Below are positions 9,602 through 20,885 of a stretch of 64,000 bases of DNA, one piece after another; position 1 is the stretch's first letter; each line of letters starts with the position of its first letter. The translations under genes were made by a program, and so were the position numbers. Source of the stretch: Pithys albifrons albifrons. Lineage: Eukaryota > Chordata > Aves > Passeriformes > Thamnophilidae. The notes beneath the pieces are model-generated. The model did no database searches. It saw only the letters and a list, made by a program, of their open reading frames with translations, and was not told the origin of the DNA. The stretch covers positions 28,428,865-28,492,864 of the forward strand of contig NC_092464.1 of the NCBI RefSeq assembly GCF_047495875.1, read 5' to 3'.

Positions 9602-11040
9602 CAATTCAAAACAAGCCTGCAGAGAGAAGGTGTCTGTCGTCTTGTACTGCAGTGGTACATTCTCATTGACCTCTGTGCACGTAGTTCTGCTGTTACTAGA
9701 ACCAGTATTTCTATTGCAAACCAAAGTTTTATAAATGTGGTGAGGTTCATAAATGTCCTGGAGTTAGAAACTGGAGGTGTCTCAAGATCAATGGCATGTC
9801 TCTGTATTCACAGAAGAAATACTAGCTGCAGTGACTCAAAAGTTTGAAAACCCTTTTATGTAGCTGAACCTATTTTGTGTTATGTGCAACGTTTAATAGG
9901 CAATTTGGACATATATCACATGTACTCACAGGTGGTACTTGATTTAGTGTTTTTAAGCTCATGTATCTGAAGCCGTCTGAAGGATTCACGTGTACATAAG
10001 CCCTGAGTGAATTTCCTCTTTGGATTTTACAGCAGTGAGTAGCATGTATCCAGATGGGAAGCTTCTAATTAGTTTCAGGACCCAAATACAGACAAGATGA
10101 CCTTTGTTCAGCCTGCAAATGAAAATGGCTAGGTTTGAATAAGAATATCCAATCATGTGTCTCAAAATGCTGATATTTTCATTTCCGTTTATGTAACCGA
10201 TAGCACATCAAAATGTAGGTTACTCTTAGTCTGGAGGAAAAAGCTACATTAGTGATGCTGAGCCCTGGGAATTTGGGGTGTAATTGGTATAAGCTGGCTA
10301 ATATTTTCCTTCTTGTCAGATGCACTATACTACTAGGCTAAGGATGGTGAGATGGCAGGCTGGCTCTCTGTACCCAGTAAATGAACTGTGATACCAAATA
10401 CTAATTGCTTCATTTTCAGTATTAGGCTTCTACTGGGAATAGCTGAAAAGACAGACTGCTTAAAAAAACCCCTGTATTTTGTTTTGCATATTAAACATGC
10501 TAGTGTTTTATGTGGTGGCAGTCTCCCTAAACTCTTCTATGCATAAAACCAGCAATGAGTGATTTTAATTACAAAGTTGTGACTAATCTGTACTGTAGCG
10601 GTCTGGAGGAAAAAGAGAAGGTGGAGGGTGGAGTTTCTAAAATGTTATGGTTGTTAGTGTTAATACTGACTTGGAAGGAGAAGACTTTGGGGGATGAGTT
10701 TTACTTTCAAGCTATACCTTTATCTGTACTGGAACTGTTTTGCTGAAATTTTGCAGTAACTGTTCTGAGTACAATATACAAGTGTAGCTGTACCTCTGAA
10801 ACTGTATTTTGTATGGCTATGAACAAAACGGTGATTGCAGTAATGCTTTCGATATCTTAACTGATTGAGTTTCTGCTGGCACAGTCCTGCCAGCCTGGGA
10901 TCACTTTATTCTGTATTATGAATTGTCAGCTCTGGCCTAAATACTGGTATGTGTAAGAAAATCTTTTAGAGGAGCTAAATAGGCAGGTATGATTTGATTA
11001 CAATGCTGGAGTCATGCATCTTAAAATTTAAAATACTGTT

Positions 11041-11066
11041 TCCTGAAGATTCTCTAATCTTCAGGA
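11041..11066. repeat. perfect inverted repeat, 11-bp arms, 4-nt loop
   Basis: Arms TCCTGAAGATT (11041-11051) and AATCTTCAGGA (11056-11066) are exact reverse complements around a CTCT loop, able to form a short hairpin. It is too short for a pre-miRNA and not followed by a T-run, so no function is assigned. Confidence 0.85.
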
Positions 11067-11499
11067 TTCCAGGTAAATATCTTAAGCTGCTTCTACTTTA
11101 AGGAGGTAAGGAATTGCATTTAAATCAGTGCAGCCATACTGAACAAACAACAAAGTCTTGTAACCTTATCACTGTTGTTTTAGCTTACAAAAGTTGGTGT
11201 GGCATTACCTCAGCTGTTTATGCACATGTAGTCGTTTACAGTTAACCAGACTTCAGGATCTGGTCTCTGTTTTCTTGCTGCATAGCTGCGTGTTAGCTTA
11301 GGACTGTTTCAACTAGGAAAGATACTGTAGGATGGTGAGACTCCTTCAGGTTCTAGTATCACTTAAGTTGCCTTACACTGAATGTGCATTTACATTTGAA
11401 AAAAAAAGCGTGTTTTCAGTCAGATGATAAGTGAAATCTTTTCCACTTCAAATTTTTGTTTTATTGAGACATGATTAATGCTTTGTGTGGAAAGCAGTA

Positions 11500-11720
11500 T
11501 CTGCAGCCAGCCCATGGTTCCGAACCTGACTTGGGTGCTTATAAACCGCTTTACACAGCACGTTGGTCATGCAGGAGTTCATTAGCCACGACTCGGTGGT
11601 CACAGAGCAGGGAGGAGCTAAAAGCCGTCAGACCCCGGCAGATCTGAGTCAAGGCAGTTCTGCCTTCTTGGCGGGGTTACCTGCATCTTGGATCATTTGT
11701 TTACAAATAGCAGGGTGTTA
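11500..11720. promoter_or_regulatory. CpG-enriched pocket, candidate distal element
   Basis: About eight CpGs fall within roughly 160 nt (about 11519-11672) in otherwise CpG-poor desert. The pocket contains forkhead-type TGTTTAC within an inverted ATTTGT-TT-ACAAAT (11695-11708) and a GATCTGAGTCA stretch at 11641. Local retention of CpGs suggests low methylation or constraint. This is inference only. Confidence 0.35.
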
Positions 11721-14700
11721 ATTAGTGTCTGGCTGAAACTTTTTGTTGAGAGATGAGTGCCATTCTTGACATGGGAGGAGCATTTAGATACTACAAAGGA
11801 GTTGGTAGGGCAGAGTATGGAAAACACGCACTTTTACCCGCTATGTATATATAGGGCACCAGCCCAGTGCAGTCTTGAGTCAGCTGTCAGATCGCAGCAC
11901 ATGAAGGCTACCAAACATTTGCTCATAGCGCTGCCTAACTTCTGAGAGTGAAATCTAGGCATGAATCAGTGCTTTTAGGATCAGTGTTTTCACTTTACTG
12001 GTAGGTGACTCATCTTTTGCGAGGGTCACAGTTTACAGCCTGCTCTGATAGATTCGTGTCCACAAGCCAAAACAACTCTTGTTGCTGCTGGACGGGATGT
12101 GTAGGGAGATGCTTGTTTAGGCTGAGGGATGAGGAAAGCATTTTATTTTTTTTAATCCTGATTGACATAGGTATGTGGAGGCCTGTCCCTCATGCTGCTC
12201 TGCAGACTGTGATTATTTTTAGGAGCAGTAAGAGGCTGTGGAGCTGTGTGAATCAGCTGAAGGGAAATACACAGCCTGGCTTCACAGCAGGGTGATGCTG
12301 GGGGTTGTCATGTGGGCTTCCATGGCCATCCTCCCCATCCGAGAACAAACTAAAAGGCCAATATGTAGCTGGTACCTTGCCCTTTAAAGCATTAGTCAGC
12401 TGCCTTAACCTAGCTGTAAAGAAGCAAAAATGCAGTTTTGATGACCTAGCTGGAAAAAGTCCCACACAGCAAATGAGGAACTTAGTTTTCTCCCTGCAGG
12501 TGTCCTGTTCTGTTGGTGCTGGATTGGACTGAGCTGAGGGAATGATGCAGGGGTGATGCTGCCTGCTCACCACAGACCTGAGTAGTCACTGATTTATGTT
12601 CAAAGGCAAACCCAAAATCTAAGGAGAAAAAGTAACCAGGGAGGCTAGACAGTACTTCCAGGCTACATACCTGCTTGCAAACAGCACAGAAAAGTAAGAG
12701 ACAATAGTTCCTGGGTTTTGAAGATTATGGTATCTTTGTTCCAGCTATATTTACACAGCTGCTCCACCAGAATTAAGAGGTAAAGATGACAGAATACTTA
12801 GAAGATCAAGTACAGTTGTTGGCTATGGGGTGCATGGAGGGAGAGAAGATTTGAAATTGTTGGGTTTTTTCCTAGCTTTTCAAGACACAGCCTTAGAGAA
12901 ATAGATGTGCTTTTAGCCTGCTTAATTGATTCAAAATCTTTATTATTTCATGCACTGCATTTTTCCTATTGCTGAAATAAAACAATACCTCATTTAAGAA
13001 AGCCAGCTAATCTCTGCATTAATCTCCAAGTCCATTGACAAAAGAGAAGGTTAGCAAGGGTGTTGAGCCTTGTAAAATGTGTTGAAGGTTCCTGACTGGC
13101 TCACAAGCTGTTGTATTTCAAGGTCCTTTCTAAAAATAACAGAATTATAGAATTTAGGTCAAACAAGATAAAGGTGTGAAGCCTGATACCTCAGACACTA
13201 AATACACATAGTCCAGAGGTACCATCAATCCTGTAACCACTTAACTTCCATTACTGTTTAAGGGTTTATAATTTAGAATATTTTCCTTTGGAGCATAACA
13301 TTTTCATCCCTTTCTTGTTTGTGTCATTTGCCCTAAAAGCTTTAACAGGTTGTTTTGATACTGGAACATCATTGAGTTGGGTGTCATAAGGATGAGTTTG
13401 TGAATGAAGGTCAGGAAAGAGTATTCACCTCTTCTTCAGTGACTTGGTTAGCTAAAACCAGTCTTTTCGTAAAGCAGGCTTAACATGAACAGAGATGATC
13501 TAAAAGAGAGAAATTTTCAAAAAATATTTTGTTTCTAACACTAGCTGAACTCTGCTGATCTTATAATTACTGCATGCTATTGAAGCCCTGGGCTGCTGCT
13601 GTTTTCTTAACACCAGTTGCATGATGATCTCTAAGATGCCTTCAACCATTTAGAGATAATGAGTGTAAGGTCTCCATGGTAATTCTGAATTTATATATCC
13701 ATGATGGAAATTTTTAGCTATCTACTTGAGGTGTTTCTGTGGGTCAATTTAGTTTCTCATAGAACCTTGATTCTTTGTGGAGCATAATATATCAATGCCT
13801 CTGCAAACACAGTTTATTCCTATTTGTTCCTGTTATAAGTGATACAGTAAAATGGCAATCCACAGATTATTAATAGCACTATTTCCCTTGATCTCCAGGC
13901 ATTGAATTTCTATTTCAATCAGACATATATATATATATTCCATTTTTCTTGATTATATGTATTTTGTATAGGAGCTGAATGTTGCTAACCTTAGCCGGAC
14001 TAGCCTCCCTGATTTTAACTAGCTTAGGAAATTGACTTGTACATTTGAAGTCACTGTAATTTAACTGTAATCAGTCATGTTACACTGGAGACAAATGGGA
14101 TTCATGGACTGAGCCCACACTGATGCTTTCTGACAGCTCTCCTATTGCCACATCAATACACATCCCTCTCTGTGTTCTGTGGTAGCACTGGTACCAGCAA
14201 ACAGTGTTTCTACATGGTTCAGCAATTGTGTTTCTGCCACTCTGTCATAAAACTTCCTTATATACAATGTTTGCTTATGTCCTGCTATTGCTGTAATTGT
14301 GATAGGAGACTAAAAAAAATCTGTACAAGGACTCAGCTGTACACTGCAACTTTAAAACAAATACATCAAAACATTTAATGCTAAAACACCTGTGTTAATG
14401 CTGGAAACCGGAAGATTGGTACATCCAGCCCAGCCAATGAGTCTTGGTCATTTTATCCTTGAAGTCTCTTCATCTATATGTAAAACAAGAAACTCATAGT
14501 TGCTCTTACATTCAAATTCATGCTTAAAAGTGCTGGGAGATATTAATATATTACAGAAATACAGTGAAATTGAAAGTAGTGGAAAAACCATAACACTAAT
14601 TCAGATTCTTTGATTGACTTGCAGCATATTTGTGTTCAATATGCAACAGAAAATCATACTATTTCAAAAATAATTCGTTTGAGAGTTTAAAAATACAAGT

Positions 14701-16451
14701 TCAACATCATTTATTATCTCTGATCACATGTGCTTCAGCTTCACAGAAAATAAAAATATTACTATAGTTGAAAATAACAATGTATTTTGTATACTTCAGT
14801 GACTATTCATAAACTGGATTGGTTTATGAATACCTGATACTTGTTTGGTGTTTGACCAAACTATTAAGGAAAATAACATTATTTGGGTTTATGTTTCAAT
14901 TAAATTGGGATGAATGTATGGTCTTCCAAATTAGGCATATGGGAATTTTCAAGTAAAGGTGATTTGCAAAGATCGAGTTAAAATAACATATTGTCTTAAA
15001 ATCAGCTTTTATTTGGAATACTTAACAAAAATAACTGGAAATCAATTTGAAAAGATAGCTTTATTTTATATAGTACAGTGAGAGAAGTATGTTGTGATTT
15101 CAGACCTCAGGATTCAGAGGGTCTCCGGTTCTCACAGCCTTTCTTGGCTGTAATGAATCAGTCTGCACAGGATGTGGCTGCTAACAGATGATAATGCAAA
15201 GTGAAGGGCTGGGCCATGAAAAGCCCCAGGGTGGCTCAGCGTGGTGCTGAGTTCTCACGAAGAGCTGATTGCTTTCCAAAAATAAGAACAGGAACTAGGG
15301 CAGATAATCCATGTAAAGTGCACTTTCCACCCTTACCCATTCACAACAATTTTCAGTATTATAGAGCTTTACATGTTGATTACATACATAATCCATCCAG
15401 GCACATACACCTACCTACACACTTCTGTTGTATTCTTGCAAACCTTGTTTGTGAGAATTTCTCTAGGATTCTGTTTTGTGGGTGTAACTTAAAACCTTAT
15501 AAATAAATTCATGTTTTCCCATCTTTTAAACCCAAATGTGACTGCAAGCATGGCAGCACTAGAAATACGATTCTTTGAAATTATTTCCTCTGTTTTAGAT
15601 CTTTCATTTTATTAGAATAAGGTAATCTGGGCTGTTCGTACTGCATGTGAACCATGCTCTTGTGGTGGCATTACCACTGCTCAGAGTTCAGGTTGTGTCA
15701 GCACTTCTTTTATAAATATAGATCCTTATTTCACAAGCTTAATAACATAAAAAGCCTTGAAATTTCAAACTTGTCTGGAACTTGGCATAGATGATTAATT
15801 TTGCCTTTTAGCACACTAAATAAAAATATGTATTAGAGGGGAATGTAAATAAACAAAAAAGAAACTTACTGTGTTTTACTGTCTTTTCTACCTCAAAGTT
15901 AATTTTGTTTATTGAAATGAAATGGTGTGAACTCATAGTTCCAAATGGAAACCTTTGAAAATTTTTTCCTAAGTTAAATGTTGGAATTATTAACATTTGC
16001 AAATCAGGACTACACACATCTCACAAACTTATGGAGCTCACTCATGGTGAGTGAAATTGTCTCATCAGTGTCAGTTGCAGAATTGGTCATATACAGAGAA
16101 CAGAATCATGAACATGCCTTTCCCAAGTTTCTTTAATATCTAATTTCAAGTCTTGTCATTCATGGGGTACATTTTCTTAACAGTAGGGATGTGTAAAAAT
16201 AAATCAAATTCAGGATTTTTTCCATCTTGTGAAAAAAATCCCATGCTTGTAAAATTTCTAGGCTGTTTTCCAAACCATAAAATATAAAAAATTGGAGCAG
16301 GCTCCTTTCTCAGTAGAAGTGCTGAATCTTTTGATGTTTAGTCACCCCTTCTAGATAACCCTGAAATTATCCTGAGGGTTACTAGGGGCATAGCTTGCCT
16401 GGGCATAATATCTTCTTGCATAGATGCACATTTTTCTCTTAAAGGTAGAAC

Positions 16452-16472
16452 TAATACAGGAATCCTGTATTA
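16452..16472. repeat. 21-nt palindrome, 10-bp arms, 1-nt centre
   Basis: Arms TAATACAGGA (16452-16461) and TCCTGTATTA (16463-16472) are exact reverse complements with a single central A. No known motif is assigned. Confidence 0.85.
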
Positions 16473-19194
16473 ATGATGGCTTTAGTCTGACCTAAATCAC
16501 TTCTGGCTTTTTCCTTATGGTTTCACTTAAGCCTCTGCACAGGGGGTATAGAATCCAGCTGTTGGAATCTGCAATACTTTATTCTTGCTTTGCATTCATT
16601 TCATGTGCACATACATGCCTGCACAAAGCAGCTCTTGAACTCCCTTACCAGGGAGCATTGATCTGCTCAGAGGACTAGAAATAATCTTCACTCTTGCTTT
16701 GCCCAACCAGTTTTATAAAGGACACAAACCCTAGAATGTAAAAAAAAAAAAACAAACACCCCTCCCCCCCAAAAAAAATTATTTTTCCTACTCAGTGGAA
16801 TGGCCATAATTATCTATTTTGTTTTGTAAAATTATTAGCTCATTACAAGTGATTTGGGTCAATTTTAGAGTACCCTTCTACTCAAACAGATTTCCTTCTT
16901 TTATTTAGCTTCCTATGGGAAGTTTACCACACCCCGCAGGAGCAATGCTGTGTGTTTATTAGTATAATACAGCCACAGTGCTCAGGATTCATTTTACTTA
17001 ATATTAGACCTCTAAAAATTAAGCATTCTCATCCAATTTAGACATCTCTAGGTCTTTTTACAGTTCATAGAAAGAATTGTGTTCATCTGGTATGATTCAT
17101 CTTAGTGCAGGAGTAGTATCTAAGGCAGGTCAGATAAATAGCCCTGTGCTGTGGCTTGTTTCTCTTTCTGTTCTAAGAAAGCATAAGCTGATTAACTCTA
17201 ATAAAGACACCTGCCTTTTACATCAACTATCTATATTTATATGTGAAATGATAGCCCCAAACCTGTGCCAGTTACTCTGTTGGAAAACGCAGGTGTCTGC
17301 CATTTGAAATCTGTGTCAGTGTATGGCAGCTGAGAGCCTCATGGAATGTTTTGCTTTAAAAAAACCCACCCCACTGCTTCTGTGTGGTGCTCAATGGCAA
17401 CACTATTTGTAGAAGAAAAACAGAAAGACCAATATAATAAATAATAAATATTATTATTTTTAAAAGGGCAGTGAAACATTTTATTTACCATGAAGATCAC
17501 ATTTCACAGTACAGATATTCTCATTAGAGAAACTGTAAACCAAATTACTTCCTCTTACAGTGTTTTATGGCTCAGTAAAGCTAGTTGTGCATGCAAAGGT
17601 AGCTTTTCCATTGAATTCAGTGGGTGGGAGATAAGGCTGTAGAATTGTGCAACAAAACTGGCAACTAGGAAATTGTCTAGAAAAGTTTTTCGTTATTAAA
17701 TTTTGGGGGGTTTTTTTTGAAAATGCAAATAAATCCCTACCTGCTCAATGACACTGTAATTGCGTCTAACAGCACCTGTGCCTGCTTCTTCATGTGTTGA
17801 GAGTTGCAATCACTCTAGTTGTGACCACAGAAAAGCTACTGGCAATCAGCCCAAAATTGTTGGAGGGTGAGAGGGATTTGGTGAAAGGAGCTTTGTTAGC
17901 TGGTGTTTAGGGTGACCTGAGTAGAGAAACAAGACGTGAATAAGATGCTCTGTAAGCAGAGGAAATTATAAACTGCTATGGTGTCTCCAGGTTGCCTTCT
18001 GTCCCACAAGGTATGTGTAACTGAAAGCCTTTCTGATGACAACCCCCTGTGGAAGGTGTATGTCAAAGGGACTTCTTTGTCCTTGTGTTGTGAAAATTGT
18101 AATAGTTTTAATATTTTCTTAAGTGTTATAAAGGTCAAACTTCTTGTTGCTTAAACGGTTTAAAAGTCACTACAGACAATGCTCTGGAATGACATAAAAC
18201 TTATTTCTTTAGGAAGCCAAACTGAAATGCTGGGAACTGTGGCAGAGAAAGAAAGAGATATTGAAAGTAGAGATTTTAGGGTATAGTGCTATGATCTTTG
18301 ATTTTTAGTGAGTGATTAAATTGAACATGTTGTGTATGGCTGTAGGCTTGGGGAAAAGTGTGAGACTGTTTTGTTGAGGTAATTGTTTGATCTTAAAGCT
18401 GTTTTGCAAGCTCACTTGGAGATCTGCATCCCCTAAATCACCATATCATCACTGAAAACATAGTGAGGGTGTACCTCCTGGAGGCTTATCTCTGATGTGA
18501 GACCAGGTGCTATGACATCCTACCAGTTATCTCTAGTGAGAAAATAACTGTGCATAGTCTCAAAGTAGATATTATCTGCTTCCCTAAACATCCTGTTCAC
18601 TCTGTGTATTGTGTGAATTAAACCAGGTTGTGAAGATGTCGAAACTGGAACTGAGGCTCATGCTGGAAAGCTGTATTGTGCCTGATAGCTTTCTTTCTTT
18701 CTTCTACTGCAGATGTGTTTAGAAAGTCTTTTTTACCTATTGCTTCTCAGCCTTTGGCAGCGAATTAATAATGTGTAACAGAAAATTCAGCACTAGTAAG
18801 TGGTTTCATTGGCATTTAGAGAGTTTTCAGTCCTAAAGGACAACTGTGCAGGGGTCTGCTCCTGCAAAGGACTAGAGGACCAACAAGGCTACACTTGGAT
18901 ATTTTGGGTAGAGTGTTAAGGAGTTTTCCTGTTCCAATCCTAGAAACAGCAAGCGTTCATCTGATTTCTAATATGTAGATTGTTGGGCCATTGATTTCTT
19001 TTTGATTGATTGTCACAAACTGAAAAGTAGAGATGTGGGAGCAAAAACTTAGAACAAACAAACAAACCACATAAAAAATGCAATCTGCAAAAATATATGA
19101 CAATGTTTGGGAGGTATTGTTAAAAATAAAACAAATCAAACCACCACCACCTCTACTCCCTCAAAACCCAGTTTAGTTAAGGAGTAACTCCAGG

Positions 19195-19312
19195 TTTTGT
19201 TTAGAGTGGGGGGTAGGATTTGGTGGGGCATTTTTTGGTGGGTTTTGTTGTTGGAGTTGTTGGTTGGTTTGAGGGGGTTTTTTGGGGGTTGGTTGTGGTT
19301 TTTTCTGCAGAG
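19195..19312 (+). repeat. G/T-rich low-complexity tract with G4 potential
   Basis: About 118 nt made almost only of G and T, with several G-runs of 3-6 (TGGGGGGTAGG, GGTGGGG, GAGGGGG, TTTTTTGGGGG). The strand asymmetry is strong, and quadruplex formation on the + strand is possible. Confidence 0.7.
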
Positions 19313-20473
19313 TGAACTAGGTTTGTACTATTTCTATCAAGCCATTCAGTTCAATGGCCTTCAGCAGTAAATGTTCATGGATGCCCCCTGAAACAGGGCT
19401 GATGGTGAGCTAGGTGGCAAGCACAAGATAGCTCCTTCTATTCAGCATCTCAAGTCGATGTAAATGTTGGGTTACTTTTGTTGCAAAGCCAGAGCTTATG
19501 TGCTGGCAGCCAGGAATTCTTCTTTGGTAAACTCTAGACTCCCTTGAGCTCTGGGATTCTGCCTTATCCAGCCTGATGATGGAAATCCCCAAAACAGGGT
19601 GTTCTGTGCAATTAAAAGCTCTTATGGTGCCAACAGTATCTCACCATGAGTGAAGATCCAATTTGTGTATTCCCCCTTACATCTCAGGCCCCAGTGATGA
19701 TGTTGGGCTCTAATGCATTTCCATCTGTGTACTGTGCTCTGATTCTGAAAAGCTTGATTCAAATCCTGATGTGGATCAAATAATCCTGTACTGTAGCAGA
19801 CTGCTGAATTTTCTCCCTTTCTTGCCTTTAAAGAGCTCAAAGAGAACACTAAGGGTATTACTACTCTTCTTTAAGGAATGGAAAACCAGGATAGGATCTC
19901 TTGAGGAATATTTTTATGGGGTGGGTGGTAACTTGTTATTACTATGTTTGAAGAGCCCGTTTGCTGCATTTCTTTGATCAGCTGTCAGTGACATCTAGAA
20001 CTAGAGACTGTCAGCATCGGTGTCCTTGTCTCGCAGAGCAATGCTGTTCACATTTCTCTCCTTTGACTGACCAGGCAGAGGATTTGTCTCACCTGTGTGG
20101 GCTTGCGAATGTGCTACGCTGCTCACAGTCTCTCTTGGAGAAAGTGATTAAAGCCACTCTGACATATTTCTTATATTTCTTATGATTCTCATTTAAATAC
20201 TTTCACCAGTGACTCTTGGGCTGATAGGTGTTTGGAGAGGCTTTAGTTACAGATGGGTGTATGCTCTCCTCCAGGGAAAAGGTGAACAAAATGAGGGGAG
20301 AGTAGGGACCCTCGGGAAGTCTCTGCATCTGAGTGACTGAGGTGGAGGTGCTGCCCTGTCCCAGGGTGTATGGCAGTAACACCAGCGTTGCCAGGTTGTC
20401 CTGCCTTTCCTTAGCGTGGCCTCAGGTCTCCTGACTGTCCCTGTGCCAGCGTACCTGGAGTGTATCCTTGGTG

Positions 20474-20493
20474 TGCAGCCACGTGTGGCTGCA
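20474..20493. repeat. 20-nt palindrome centred on an E-box
   Basis: Arms TGCAGCCAC and GTGGCTGCA flank GT, creating CACGTG at the centre. All 9 bp of each arm are complementary. Confidence 0.85.
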
Positions 20494-20825
20494 GCTTGTG
20501 GAGGCAGTCTTGTGGTCCAAAGTCCTCTGCAGCTGTAAAGCAGTCATACCTCAGGAAGGGTGGGAGAGCCCAGCCTGTGTACTCAGCCCTCAAGAGTGTG
20601 AGGGGCTGGGGATGAGGTGGGTGGCTGGTGTAATTCTTCTGGCCAGCTTCAATTGGTAGTGCTGGAGACCAGCTCCATGCAGATCTTACTCTGTTGTATA
20701 GAGAATGTTTCCTCAGGATTCTCTGTGAGAGAAGGGGGACAGGTCTGCTACTTCTCACTGCCTGTCCAAGGCACGTGAACAGGTCTGGTCTGGGCATATG
20801 TACTTGACCTTTTTTCTTAGTGCTT

Positions 20826-20859
20826 TGACAAACCACAGTGGTATTTCTGTGGTTTGTCA
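20826..20859. repeat. perfect hairpin, 13-bp arms, 8-nt loop, inverted RUNX-type sites
   Basis: Arms TGACAAACCACAG (20826-20838) and CTGTGGTTTGTCA (20847-20859) are exact reverse complements around TGGTATTT. Each arm contains a RUNX-type TGTGGTTT/AAACCACA core, in inverted arrangement. It could equally be the remnant of a small inverted-repeat element. Confidence 0.9.
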
Positions 20860-20885
20860 TATGTGCCTGGCCTGTTTGTGGCAAG

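Larger units (their letters stand above)
7783..9625 (+). other. ARL4A: probable 3' UTR of ARL4A
   Basis: Non-coding sequence directly after the TGA with no plausible gene. It contains four AATAAA signals (8061, 8711, 9466, 9596), a G-quadruplex motif (8888-8918) and a palindromic E-box (8279-8290). The last signal is followed by a T/G-rich stretch at 9631-9644, so the longest transcript probably ends near 9615-9625, giving about 1.8 kb of 3' UTR. The end is inferred, not measured. Confidence 0.6.
9626..20300. other. gene-free region downstream of ARL4A
   Basis: No exon, RNA gene or clearly classifiable transposon was recognised. Open frames such as 9575-9847, 12005-12295 and 15201-15506 lack family motifs. 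Small structures noted separately are an 11-bp hairpin (11041), a CpG-enriched pocket (about 11500-11720), a 21-nt palindrome (16452) and a G/T-rich tract (19195). A stretch at about 13140-13190 is faintly CR1-tail-like on the minus strand but too degraded to call. Confidence 0.6.
20300..20885. other. GC-elevated segment with two strong palindromes and an open minus-strand frame
   Basis: This stretch is visibly richer in GC than its surroundings. It has a frame open on the minus strand over 20411-20884 (157 codons counted from a TTG; about 149 from the first ATG near 20860), the longest outside the ARL4A island. The translation (for example TNHRNTTVVCQSTKKKGQVH and LRYDCFTAAEDFGPQDCLHK) matches no family I recognise and has no membrane segment or motif. 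No splice or promoter structure is evident. I treat it as a probable chance opening rather than a gene. Confidence 0.35.

Noticed and set aside
13140..13190. Possible minus-strand CR1 tail (CAGAATTATAGAATTTAGG)
   Set aside because: Only a short AT-rich resemblance, with no adjoining CR1 body.
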